NCBI GenBank assembly: GCA_048267245.1
Contig: JBLWXV010000001.1
Location: 1,984,001-2,048,000 of the forward strand
Source of the DNA: JBLWXV01 sp048267245
Lineage (GTDB): Bacteria; Bdellovibrionota; Bacteriovoracia; Bacteriovoracales; Bacteriovoracaceae
Direction of reading: 5' to 3'
Length of the DNA stretch: 64,000 nt
Shown: piece by piece, positions 7,086-15,971 of the stretch
How positions within the stretch are numbered: the stretch's first letter is position 1
Layout: every line of letters starts with the position of its first letter
Notes under the pieces: model-generated
What the model was told of the DNA's origin: nothing
The model's input: the letters and a program-made list of their open reading frames with translations, nothing else
Database searches by the model: none
Program-made: the position numbers and the translations under genes

Positions 7086-9998
7086 TTGCTCTCAATGTCT
7101 AGTGAGTACTTCTGTGCTCTTCAAGATGACTTCACTATGAGTGAGGGATGTGAGCGTTGGCGTCAGTTATTTGGGCTCACCTCTAAGGAATTAGACGGTA
7201 CTCCCGTGGCAGAGTTCATGTTCTCAACAGACTGGCCGGCTTTTAAGGAGCGGCTTCTCTTTGCTAGAGAATCTTCAAATACTGTCAGTGGGCGCTACCG
7301 CTTTCTCTGTTCAAGTAATCGTCCACTCTGGCTTGAGTTGCGAATAAAATTTGATAACGATTCTAAGTCCTACCTACTATCGGCACATGATATAAGTGCA
7401 TATGTCGAGCGGGAGCAGCAATTAGAAGAAAAACTTCAGCGCTATGACTATGTCTTAGAAGGCGCGGGTCTAGGCGGCTGGGATTGGTGGCTTGAGACGG
7501 ATGTCGTGCGCTTTGACATGCGCTGGCTAGAGATGCTGGGGTTAAATCCAGAGACGACTAAGCATCATCTTTCAACTTGGGATAATCTCGTTCACCCTGA
7601 TGATAGGCAGAAGGCCTATGAAGATATGTATGCTTGTCTTAGGGGGGAGATAGAAGTCTATGAAAATGTTCATAGACTGCGCCACGCCGATGGGCATTGG
7701 GTTTGGATTCTCGATCGCGGCCGCGTAAGCGAGTACGATCAAAATAGAAAACCCATTCGTTTTACCGGAACTCATCTTGAGATTAATAAGTACAAAGATG
7801 CTGAAGCGATGTCTTCTAATATTCAGAAAATGGGTCTCATCGGTGGCTGGGAAATACTACTTGAAAAGGATGAGGTTCGCTGGACGGAACAAACCTACTT
7901 GATTCACGACGTTCCCATTGGGACAAAGCTTGATTTTGAGTTCTGCTTAAAGTTCTATGTCGGTGCCGATAAGGCACGCATCAGTCGCTATGTTGAACTT
8001 TGTAAAAAAGGTGAATCCTATTGTGATGATTTCTACTTCATGTCTGAGACTGGCACATTTAAGTGGGTTAGGGCCATGGGTGAACCTGTCTACGATGCCA
8101 CCGGGCGGGTGATTAAGCTCAGAGGGACATTTCAAGATATCTCAGACATTAAGGAAAAGTCAGCAACACTTCATACATTGATTTCTAGTATCGATGACAT
8201 CATTTTTGAGATTGATCGTCAGTCAGTTTGTTTAAACGTTTGGGCACAAAGTGATGAAAAACTATTTTTCCCAAGAGACCAGGTTATTGGGGCTAATTTC
8301 TTAGAGCTTCTCCCGGAGCCGGTTCTTGGCCTATTTAAAAGTTCCTTTAACGAAGTTTTGGAATCAAAAAAAATCACTTCAATGCACGAATACTGTGATC
8401 CCTTTGCCCCTGACCCTTCTAAAGCTACTTGGTTTCGCTGTAAGATCGCTCCCCAGATCACCGATGCTGGCACTATTGAGCGCCTGACTATGGTTATCTC
8501 TGATATCACGACAGAGGTTCACTCTAGGCAAAGTGAGCATCAGAAAAAAAGAGAGCTCGAGCAGATCATGTCGGCCATTAATAATAGTGCTATTGTCGCT
8601 ATCACAGATCGCAATGGAGTCATTCTAGATATCAATGACAATTTTACTCGAGTCAGTAAGTATTCTCGAGAAGAGTTGATTGGTAGAGACCATAGGATCG
8701 TTAATTCTGGTATTCATCCCCCTTACTTTTTTGAAGAGATGTGGAAGACAATTTTAGATGGAAAAGTTTGGACCGGGGAGATTACGAATCTTGCAAAGGA
8801 TGGCTCTCACTATACTGTCCAGACTGTTATCACTCCATTGATGGATAACTATGGCAATATTGATCGCTTTTTTTCAGTTCGCTTTGATGTCTCAAAACTT
8901 AAGGAATATGAACGTCTGCTTGAAGAAGCCCAACGGGTGGCCAAAATTGGAAGCTGGTCGTATGAGGCATGGAATAAAAAATATCATTGGTCTGAGCAGA
9001 TGTATGAGATTTTTGGTCACACCTGCACCCAGAGTGAATTAACCTTTGAAGAGCAAGTCGAACTGATTCATCCTGATGATCGCGACGAGTGGGCAAGCAC
9101 TTTTGCTCGCTGCCTAAAAGATTCTATCCCTTTTCGAATTCGCGTAAGAGTTCGCCCTCTTAATAAAACAGAATATATCTGGGTTGAAGCGCATGGGGAC
9201 ACGCAAAGAAGTCTCAATCATAAAACGATTCTACTTAGTGGAACCTGTCAGAATGTGACGGAACTTGTGCAAGCTGAAGAGAATGCGCGCCAAGAGCGTG
9301 CGATTACTCTGCAAGCCTCTAAGCTTGTTTCGCTTGGTGAGATGTCGGCCGGTATTGCTCACGAAATTAATAACCCGCTAACTATTATTTCAGGGATGAG
9401 CCATTTGATTGCAAGGTTCATCAATGATCCAGATAAGATAAGGACAAAGCTAGAATCGATTAATCAGGCGATTGAGAGAATTGCAAAAATTGTAAATGGT
9501 TTGAGAAAATTTTCTCGCTCCTCTGATAAGAGCGACTATGAAAACCATCAACTTTTTGAAATTATCAACGAGGCGATGATTCTCACTGGTGCTCGCTCAA
9601 ATCGCTTTTCAACTGAACTTAGTTTTAATAATCGCTCTCAGTCTCACATTTTTTGCAATGTGATTGAGATTGAACAGGTACTCATTAACCTCATTAATAA
9701 TGCCGTAGATGCCGTCAAGGACTTAGACCAGAAATGGGTGAAGTTAGAGCTCTTTGACCAGGGCAGTGAAGTTGTACTTCAAGTACGGGACTCCGGTAAA
9801 GGGATTCCTGCTGACCAATTAGATAAGCTCTTTCAACCCTTCCATACTACTAAGCCTGTAGGAGAGGGCACCGGGCTTGGACTCTCGATTGCCAAGGGAA
9901 TTATTGACGATCACGGAGCGAGCATTACTGTTCTAGAGAGAGATGAGCACACTTGCTTTGAAGTGCGCTTTCCAAAGGTTAGAAACTTGTCGTTATAA
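7086..9998 (+). CDS. Cytoplasmic multi-PAS sensor histidine kinase
   Basis: 970 residues, no membrane segments. Six PAS-type domains run in tandem to ~residue 740. Repeats 2, 3 and 6 share the PAS_3 pattern (GGWDWW, MGLIGGWEI, KIGSWSYE, with HPDDR in two); repeat 5 is a classical PAS (ITDRNGVILDINDNFTRVS). Then come a DHp H-box, SAGIAHEINNPLTIISG with His759, and an ATPase domain with N-box INLINNAVDAV, G1 VRDSGKGIP and G2 GTGLGLSIAKG. It would sense soluble or redox signals and phosphorylate an unlinked regulator, as no receiver is encoded beside it. The frame opens with TTG; ATG 7095 is an alternative start. Neither has a clear ribosome-binding site. Confidence 0.92.
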   Translation: MLSMSSEYFCALQDDFTMSEGCERWRQLFGLTSKELDGTPVAEFMFSTDWPAFKERLLFARESSNTVSGRYRFLCSSNRPLWLELRIKFDNDSKSYLLSAHDISAYVEREQQLEEKLQRYDYVLEGAGLGGWDWWLETDVVRFDMRWLEMLGLNPETTKHHLSTWDNLVHPDDRQKAYEDMYACLRGEIEVYENVHRLRHADGHWVWILDRGRVSEYDQNRKPIRFTGTHLEINKYKDAEAMSSNIQKMGLIGGWEILLEKDEVRWTEQTYLIHDVPIGTKLDFEFCLKFYVGADKARISRYVELCKKGESYCDDFYFMSETGTFKWVRAMGEPVYDATGRVIKLRGTFQDISDIKEKSATLHTLISSIDDIIFEIDRQSVCLNVWAQSDEKLFFPRDQVIGANFLELLPEPVLGLFKSSFNEVLESKKITSMHEYCDPFAPDPSKATWFRCKIAPQITDAGTIERLTMVISDITTEVHSRQSEHQKKRELEQIMSAINNSAIVAITDRNGVILDINDNFTRVSKYSREELIGRDHRIVNSGIHPPYFFEEMWKTILDGKVWTGEITNLAKDGSHYTVQTVITPLMDNYGNIDRFFSVRFDVSKLKEYERLLEEAQRVAKIGSWSYEAWNKKYHWSEQMYEIFGHTCTQSELTFEEQVELIHPDDRDEWASTFARCLKDSIPFRIRVRVRPLNKTEYIWVEAHGDTQRSLNHKTILLSGTCQNVTELVQAEENARQERAITLQASKLVSLGEMSAGIAHEINNPLTIISGMSHLIARFINDPDKIRTKLESINQAIERIAKIVNGLRKFSRSSDKSDYENHQLFEIINEAMILTGARSNRFSTELSFNNRSQSHIFCNVIEIEQVLINLINNAVDAVKDLDQKWVKLELFDQGSEVVLQVRDSGKGIPADQLDKLFQPFHTTKPVGEGTGLGLSIAKGIIDDHGASITVLERDEHTCFEVRFPKVRNLSL

Positions 9999-10796
9999 GA
10001 AGCGATAGATATTATCCGCTTCAAGACATCTTTCTAATTTATATTTGGCCATATTCTGTGTACTGATAAACTCTGACTTTCCTAGCAATAGCAAAGATCC
10101 CTTAGTGCTACTCTCTTTTAGGGTCGCTAGTATGCGCTCTTGCCCCTTTTCGTTATAGTAGATAAATACATTTTGACAGCTGATGAGCTGCATTCTTGCA
10201 AAACTCTTATCGTAAATAGCGTCGTGATGAAAATAGGAAATGCGCGATTTTATCCGTGTATTGACTTCGCCCTCTTCAAAGTAATCTTCAAAGCAGAGAT
10301 CCGCGTGAAGAAGATTAGCGTTGCGAGCACCGGACTTAATTTGCTCGCTAGTATAATTACCGTCAATTGCCCTGCGGAGCGCACTCTTTCTTCCATCGGT
10401 GGCGTAGATTGTCGAGTCGTCTAAGAGATGGTGGTAGTCAAGCCATGTGGCCAAGCTGATGCTCTCCTGTCCGTGGGCGCAGCCAAGGCACCATATATTT
10501 AATTTTCTAAAAGTGCGCAGCCAACCGAGGGCGAATTCTTCTAATTTCCTATATGAGTTGATGTCTCTAAAGAATTCGCTTACATGGACGTAGAGATCTT
10601 CGGTGAAGAGTTCTCGAAGTTCCTTATTATCCTTGAATGCAGCGAGGGCACTGGCCTCACTTAGAGAATGCTTGGCAAGAAATGAGCGATATCTAGCTCC
10701 TAGGTGGCGCTCTTCAATGAGTTCAAGGTAGGGAAGTAACTCTGTGGTCTCAGATTCTTCGCTAGTGAACTCTCTGATTAATTTCTTTGTCTCCAT
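9993..10796 (-). CDS. CheR-type protein methyltransferase
   Basis: 267 residues resembling CheR, which methylates glutamates on chemoreceptors or related sensors with SAM. A short N-terminal helical region leads to TEDLYVHVSEFFRD (CheR typically has T..T.FFR), then the SAM-binding loop NIWCLGCAHGQESISLA, which replaces the usual CSTGEE with CAHGQE, and ISCQNVFIYYN for the usual CRNVLIYF. Its start overlaps the end of the hybrid kinase by 35 bases, so the two are translationally linked. The likely substrate is that kinase or the chemoreceptor near 3 kb; neither can be chosen from sequence. It meets the PAS kinase tail to tail with a 6-base overlap. Confidence 0.82.
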   Translation of the reverse strand: METKKLIREFTSEESETTELLPYLELIEERHLGARYRSFLAKHSLSEASALAAFKDNKELRELFTEDLYVHVSEFFRDINSYRKLEEFALGWLRTFRKLNIWCLGCAHGQESISLATWLDYHHLLDDSTIYATDGRKSALRRAIDGNYTSEQIKSGARNANLLHADLCFEDYFEEGEVNTRIKSRISYFHHDAIYDKSFARMQLISCQNVFIYYNEKGQERILATLKESSTKGSLLLLGKSEFISTQNMAKYKLERCLEADNIYRFL

Positions 10797-13700
10797 GAAT
10801 GAGCCACTTGATAAGGGCTGCCTGAACTAGGTTGATGTCAAGCGGCTTACTAATATAGTCTGAGGCGCCAACTTCTAAGCATTGCAATCTATCCTCAGGC
10901 ATTGCCTTGGCGGTTAGGGCAATTATGGGAAGCTCAACCATCTTCATATCATTTCTAATATAGGAGATTGCCTTCAAACCATCCATTACTGGCATCATAA
11001 TGTCCATAAAAACTAGATCGACGTTGTGATTCCTTAAGAAATTTATACTCTCTTCACCATTGCTGGCGGTGTAGACGGTTAAATCAAGGGTCTCTAAGAC
11101 TTGAGAGAGGGCATATATATTTCGGTCATCGTCATCCACTACCAATATTGCCTTGCCTCTAATTGCTTTTAATTCTTGATTATCACTCGTGGCCTGAATT
11201 GTCGTTTCTGTCTGCCCTTTAATTTTTCCTTCAAAGGCGAGTTCTAATTCAGTAGTAAGTCTCTCCGCAATTTTGTCAGACCACAGGATAACTTCTACGT
11301 GAGGTTTGTTCTTAGTGAGAACATCAAGCTCGCTCACACCCTCCCTGTCTGTGATAATGATGACTTTTCGCAAGTGTTCACTTTGGGCCATGACTGAATG
11401 AGCGTGATCTTTATCGGTAATCAATATTCCATCACTGACATATTCTAGGTTGTGAACTGCCAGTTCGGTTAATTTCCAACCTTTTGTAGAAATAGACTTT
11501 TGTATTTCACTTTTTAGACTATCCTCAATGCCAATAACCATAGCGATTTTGCTCTTGGTTCCTGGAAGGCTTAGAACAAAACGACTACCTCTACCGACTT
11601 CACTCTTTTCTAAAATTAAATCTCCTCCCATCATAATGGCAAGGTTTTTAGAGATAGTTAGACCTAGTCCAGTCCCACCGTAGTCCCGGCTAATATTTTG
11701 ATCACTTTGCTCAAAGGCTTCAAAAATTTTACTGTGCTTGCTAGGAGGTATGCCGACTCCAGTGTCTTCAACGGCAAAGTAAACGCTATTGACCTGATCG
11801 AGTCCAATTTCAAGCTTAACACTTCCTTCGTGAGTGAACTTTAAAGCATTTGAGATCATATTCTTAATTATTTGCTCAAGTTTACCCTTATCAGTCACTA
11901 TTGATTTTGGAGCTTCTGGCCTCATCTTAAGTTCCCAGGAAATACCCTTTTCTTTGGCAATGTAGACAAATAGGTCATCAATAGAAGAGCAGAGTGACTC
12001 CAAGTTAATTTCTTCACTACTAAGAGTGACGTGTCCTGCCTCAATTTTAGACAGATCGAGAATATCATTGATTAATCCCAGGAGGTCCTCCCCGGCGTTA
12101 TTGATGACCGTTGCGTTCTTAACCTCTTTTTCTCCCATTACCTTACCGGCCGCGCGAGTGAGCATTTTTGAGAGAATGATAATGCTATTTAAGGGAGTTC
12201 GTAATTCATGTGATACGTTGGCCAAAAAGATGGACTTCGTCTTATTAGCTTTAGTGAGCTCCCTGGCCTTAAGTTCAAGTGAACGCTTGGATGCTTCTAA
12301 TTCGATGTTTAGTCTTTCTAGCTGTGTTTGCTGTAATATGAGCTCTTTAGTATTTTCTTCTAGGCTTGTATTGGCCTGTTGAAGTTCATACTTCTGTTCT
12401 TGCAATACTTTTCTCTGTCCTATGACTTCTTCATGGCGCTCTAGTGTGAGAAGTTGAGAAGCAATCATAGGTGTGATTGAACTTATGAAGCTCAGCTCAA
12501 TCTCTTTAGGTTCAGAATAGAAGCCAAATTCCATTACCCCCAATACTTGGTCATTGTAAATAATTGGTGCAGCTATGGCGCTGGTCAGGGTAAGTCTTGA
12601 TCCCAAAATATTGATGTGGTGTATATCGTCTATTAGGTTGATGTGTTGAATGCTCTCTTCTAGTGCGGCCCTGCCACTAAGTCCCTCTCCAACTTTTTGG
12701 TTTGGTAGACTCGTTGCTGAAACTCCATGGGCCGCTTTGACCTTTAAGTTTTTGCCATCAATTACGTAAAAGACACTAATAGTGTCTTTGAGAATTGTTC
12801 CAAGTTTGGTGAGAATATTATTGGCGAGATCTTCAGTATTTCTGGATCTCATCATTAGGTTCATGAGATCATTTTGATCGCGCTGAGAATCAAGGTTTAA
12901 TTTTAGCCTATTATTCTTTTCTTCAATCATCTCCTTTGCAGCAACTAATTCATTAAAGTCATGTCTTATTTTGCGGCTAATCTTAAGATAGAGAGAAAAA
13001 GCCGCAAATATTGTCGTGATAATAATTAAGATGAATGCGAGGATGAAAATAACTATTTGTGTGAATGACTCTTGTTCTTGGTGAGAGAGGCGCTCCTGGA
13101 TTTGGGAGATAGGGTAGAGTTTTGCTTGATGGAGGATGTCCATCTGATCTAGCCAATTCTGTTTCCAGCCCTCAATAGCATCTGTGAGGTTTAAGCCTTG
13201 TTTGATTCTGATGAGTGCTTGATTAGCAGGAGCGTCGTCGACTCTCACTCGCTTGTCAATTTGTTCAGCACTTAATCCTCTCGCACGAAGAATCTTTATT
13301 TGATCTAATTTTTGAGCATATTCATTGATCGTGTTCTCAATTATTTCTAGCTGCTGCGTACTTGAGTTTTCTTTTTTCAATTTCTCAATAATCTGCAAGA
13401 CTTTCGCGTAGGAATTTCTAGTTCCCTCGAGATACTTCTGATCACTTCGAAGCACATAGTTTTTGAAGTGGTGGATGAAGCCTAGATATCCCATCTCGGT
13501 GACGAGCTCATTTTCTAATTGCTTGGATAGAATCGTTTCATGAAGTTTTTGAGTCGCCTGAAAAGTCGGCGTTTTCATGAGCTTGCTAAAGTAGTTGCGA
13601 AAATCTTTGCTAGTGTTTTCGGTGATTCTGGCCACATCCTCTTTTTGCGCAGAGATGATCATGGTAAGTTTTTGGTATTCCTCATTACCAATTTTGTTAT

Positions 13701-14298
13701 CTTTTGAAGCTTTGATCAGAGTCATCCCTTCAAGGTAGATATTTTCTTTAAGTCGTGCAGTGTTTATGAAGCTTTGGAAGTTTATTTGGTTAGAGTCAAT
13801 GGAATTGGCGTAGGGGAGAGTTGAGAAGAGAAGTCTTGGGGTGGCTATCACCTGTCTGACAATTTCCTCGTCAAGTGCTTCATTTGGAAGTGTGCCTTCG
13901 CGCTCGCGCTCCAATTTATCAAGCAGATTTTGGTAGATAAATATGACTTCATTTGGAGCTTTGAAATTCTTAAGTGACTCTTTAACTTTTGCTATTGCCT
14001 TATTAGTGAGTTCAAATTGCGATATCTTTCTTTGTTTTGGAAGTTCGCTTTCTCGTGTGAATTGCTCTTTAGAGATAGCATTTGAGAGTACGGTGAGATT
14101 CTTTATTAAATGTAGAGAATTGAGTGTGACTTGCGTTGCTTCTCTTTTGCTGGTCAAAAGGTAGAGGTTGTTGATTGTTAAAAAGAGGACGAGTAGAAGC
14201 GGCACCAGGGCCAGTACAATAATGTAGCCCTTGAGTGATTTGATGGTGAATAGGTTCTCTTCTGACTTGCCCTGCGTCAGATTCTTCGCGTCCTTCAT
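10762..14298 (-). CDS. Large membrane hybrid histidine kinase (GAF, HisKA, ATPase, receiver)
   Basis: 1178 residues. TM1 (~27-47), a ~360-residue all-helical extracytoplasmic sensor reminiscent of NIT or four-helix-bundle sensors, TM2 (~413-437), a coiled coil, a GAF domain (~500-630) and a second coiled coil. Then the kinase core: H-box FLANVSHELRTPLNS with His697, G1 EDTGVGIP, and YGGTGLGLTISKNLA. After a degenerate receiver-like spacer, the last ~130 residues are a full receiver, ILVVDDDDRN with phospho-acceptor Asp1099 in VFMDIMMPVMDG, and the K in DYISKPL. It overlaps the CheR-like gene, suggesting a shared pathway. The adaptation-like pairing of kinase and methyltransferase is inference. 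Confidence 0.93.
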   Translation of the reverse strand: MKDAKNLTQGKSEENLFTIKSLKGYIIVLALVPLLLVLFLTINNLYLLTSKREATQVTLNSLHLIKNLTVLSNAISKEQFTRESELPKQRKISQFELTNKAIAKVKESLKNFKAPNEVIFIYQNLLDKLEREREGTLPNEALDEEIVRQVIATPRLLFSTLPYANSIDSNQINFQSFINTARLKENIYLEGMTLIKASKDNKIGNEEYQKLTMIISAQKEDVARITENTSKDFRNYFSKLMKTPTFQATQKLHETILSKQLENELVTEMGYLGFIHHFKNYVLRSDQKYLEGTRNSYAKVLQIIEKLKKENSSTQQLEIIENTINEYAQKLDQIKILRARGLSAEQIDKRVRVDDAPANQALIRIKQGLNLTDAIEGWKQNWLDQMDILHQAKLYPISQIQERLSHQEQESFTQIVIFILAFILIIITTIFAAFSLYLKISRKIRHDFNELVAAKEMIEEKNNRLKLNLDSQRDQNDLMNLMMRSRNTEDLANNILTKLGTILKDTISVFYVIDGKNLKVKAAHGVSATSLPNQKVGEGLSGRAALEESIQHINLIDDIHHINILGSRLTLTSAIAAPIIYNDQVLGVMEFGFYSEPKEIELSFISSITPMIASQLLTLERHEEVIGQRKVLQEQKYELQQANTSLEENTKELILQQTQLERLNIELEASKRSLELKARELTKANKTKSIFLANVSHELRTPLNSIIILSKMLTRAAGKVMGEKEVKNATVINNAGEDLLGLINDILDLSKIEAGHVTLSSEEINLESLCSSIDDLFVYIAKEKGISWELKMRPEAPKSIVTDKGKLEQIIKNMISNALKFTHEGSVKLEIGLDQVNSVYFAVEDTGVGIPPSKHSKIFEAFEQSDQNISRDYGGTGLGLTISKNLAIMMGGDLILEKSEVGRGSRFVLSLPGTKSKIAMVIGIEDSLKSEIQKSISTKGWKLTELAVHNLEYVSDGILITDKDHAHSVMAQSEHLRKVIIITDREGVSELDVLTKNKPHVEVILWSDKIAERLTTELELAFEGKIKGQTETTIQATSDNQELKAIRGKAILVVDDDDRNIYALSQVLETLDLTVYTASNGEESINFLRNHNVDLVFMDIMMPVMDGLKAISYIRNDMKMVELPIIALTAKAMPEDRLQCLEVGASDYISKPLDINLVQAALIKWLIHGDKEINQRVH

Positions 14299-14348
14299 GT
14301 AACGTAAAATTTATCACTAAATTCTATCGAAGGACGCCTATTTTTTCT

Positions 14349-14858
14349 TTACCCTTTGGGCCACAGGTAGCTTTTAAGTAGTTGTGTATAGGTCATGAGC
14401 AGGGCAATGCTCACAAAGGTCTTTATGACGAGGAGAGTGGCCGGGGAGCTTTCTATTTCGCGTATAATGTAGAATCGGTCGATATCTGGGAGTGTCCAAA
14501 CACCCATGTACCAGATTCCAACTAAGGCAATGAAGCTAAAGGTGAGAAGCATTTTGGTTGGAAAAGGCGAAAGTTCTCTCTTGTGCTTTGCAATGTTGCC
14601 AAGTTCACTCTGACACTTCTTTTCTTCGTAGGTTCCTTCATATCCTTTGCAATAGCTCAGGAACTGGTTTTCTAACTTCTTTAAGCACGACTTTTTAAAA
14701 GGAGTGTAAAACACAGACTCACAATATGTGTGATTTTCTCTCGTCTCCTTTATTACTCTGGCCCGGTCTTGTGAGAATACTATTTGCGAGCCGACTGTTA
14801 AGACGAAGAGTAGTAGTAGTGATCTATATATTATTCTGCTCTTCATGGTCTGATTCAT
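14349..14858 (-). CDS. Membrane protein of unknown function, coupled to rlmN
   Basis: 169 residues from the ATG that overlaps the rlmN stop codon (TAATG); an ATG at 14846 is an alternative. A signal or first TM (SLLLLFVLTVGSQIVFS), a Cys-rich periplasmic segment (four Cys, probably two disulfides), a second TM (~LLTFSFIALVGIWYMGVW) and a third near the C terminus (LLVIKTFVSIALLMTYTQLL). No family is recognised. The shared stop-start suggests translational coupling to rlmN, but there is no obvious functional link. Confidence 0.65.
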   Translation of the reverse strand: MNQTMKSRIIYRSLLLLFVLTVGSQIVFSQDRARVIKETRENHTYCESVFYTPFKKSCLKKLENQFLSYCKGYEGTYEEKKCQSELGNIAKHKRELSPFPTKMLLTFSFIALVGIWYMGVWTLPDIDRFYIIREIESSPATLLVIKTFVSIALLMTYTQLLKSYLWPKG

Positions 14859-15907
14859 TAGGTGGAGAGTGAATTGAGCTGTCCACAAGCGGCGAGAATG
14901 TCATCGCCTTTGGTGCCCCTTAGCATAGTCGGTAGATTGTATTCTTCTAGTATTTTAATAAACGATTGAATGCGCTCGTCAGTTGGACGCTTATAGGGAG
15001 AGCCAGGAAAGGGATTAAAGGGGATGAGGTTGATGAGGGCGCGCCTCTCTCTAAGCAGTTGGGCCAATTGGGTAGCGTCTTCATCTGTGTCATTGAGTCC
15101 ATCAATAAGTAGGTACTCATAGGTGATGAATTGCTTTTTTAAGAGTTTAAAGCAATCAATCTCGGCCATGACCTCAGCGAGAGGAAAGCGCTTATTAATG
15201 GGGATTAATTCATTGCGTTTGAAGTCGCTACAAGCGTGCAGTGACAGAGCGAGGTTGACCCCGGGCATTTCATCGTGCCAGCGTTTTAGTCCAGGGAGGT
15301 AGCCCGCAGTAGAGATTGTGATCTTTTGTATTGCGATGGTAGTCCCGTAGGGACAGAGAAAAATTTCACAGGCTTTTTTCACGGCCTCAAAATTGTGAAG
15401 TGGCTCACCCTGGCCCATGAAGACGATGGAGAGAATATTTCTCTTGTCACCTTTGACAAGTAAATTTTCTTGGCGCCAGCGATCGGCAATGATGAATTGA
15501 CCGACAATTTCACTGGCCTCTAGATTTCTTTTGAGCCCCATCGTTCCCGTGTAGCAAAAGGAGCACTTCATGGCGCATCCCACTTGTGAAGAGAGGCAAA
15601 TAGAGAATTTATTGTGAAAGGGAATTAAGACCGTCTCCACTTTGGCGCCATCGTGAAGCTTCATGAGAAACTTAACAGTTCCATCACTCGATTCATGAAC
15701 GTGCACGATCTCTGGTAGGTTGAAGTGATAGGTCTCTTCGAGGAATTTTTGGGTTCCTAGCGCCAAATCAACAGTGCAAGGATGAGCACTCTTTCTGCGA
15801 TAGTGCCACCAATAGAGTGTGCGCGCCCCATGAGGATTGAGACCCTGCTCTTTTAGGGTCGCCTCCAACTCTTCGAAATTCTGTGCGTAGAACGATTGTT
15901 TAGTCAT
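14858..15907 (-). CDS. rlmN: Dual-specificity 23S rRNA/tRNA methyltransferase RlmN
   Basis: Radical-SAM enzyme that methylates C2 of A2503 in 23S rRNA and A37 in some tRNAs. The iron-sulfur motif CxxxCxxC is Cys111, Cys115 and Cys118 (CAMKCSFCYTG). The family signature GQGEPLHNF and the C-terminal catalytic cysteine in AACGQL are present; that second cysteine carries the transient methyl group. The 349-aa length is normal. It is divergent from selO, with 64 bases between the two starts. Confidence 0.96.
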   Translation of the reverse strand: MTKQSFYAQNFEELEATLKEQGLNPHGARTLYWWHYRRKSAHPCTVDLALGTQKFLEETYHFNLPEIVHVHESSDGTVKFLMKLHDGAKVETVLIPFHNKFSICLSSQVGCAMKCSFCYTGTMGLKRNLEASEIVGQFIIADRWRQENLLVKGDKRNILSIVFMGQGEPLHNFEAVKKACEIFLCPYGTTIAIQKITISTAGYLPGLKRWHDEMPGVNLALSLHACSDFKRNELIPINKRFPLAEVMAEIDCFKLLKKQFITYEYLLIDGLNDTDEDATQLAQLLRERRALINLIPFNPFPGSPYKRPTDERIQSFIKILEEYNLPTMLRGTKGDDILAACGQLNSLST

Positions 15908-15971
15908 GACCGTGGCAATCTAGCAGACTTTAAGCTGCTTGGAAATCAATGCTTTTGCTCTATAATAAGGC

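Noticed and set aside
10017..10022. Hairpin after the PAS kinase (GAAGCG at 9999-10004 with CGCTTC at 10017-10022)
   Set aside because: The stem is six base pairs with a 12-base loop and only a broken T-rich tail, too weak to call a terminator.
7086..14298. Could the two kinases and the CheR-like gene form a full chemotaxis cluster?
   Set aside because: No CheA, CheW, CheB or CheY gene is present; only a methyltransferase and kinases are visible.
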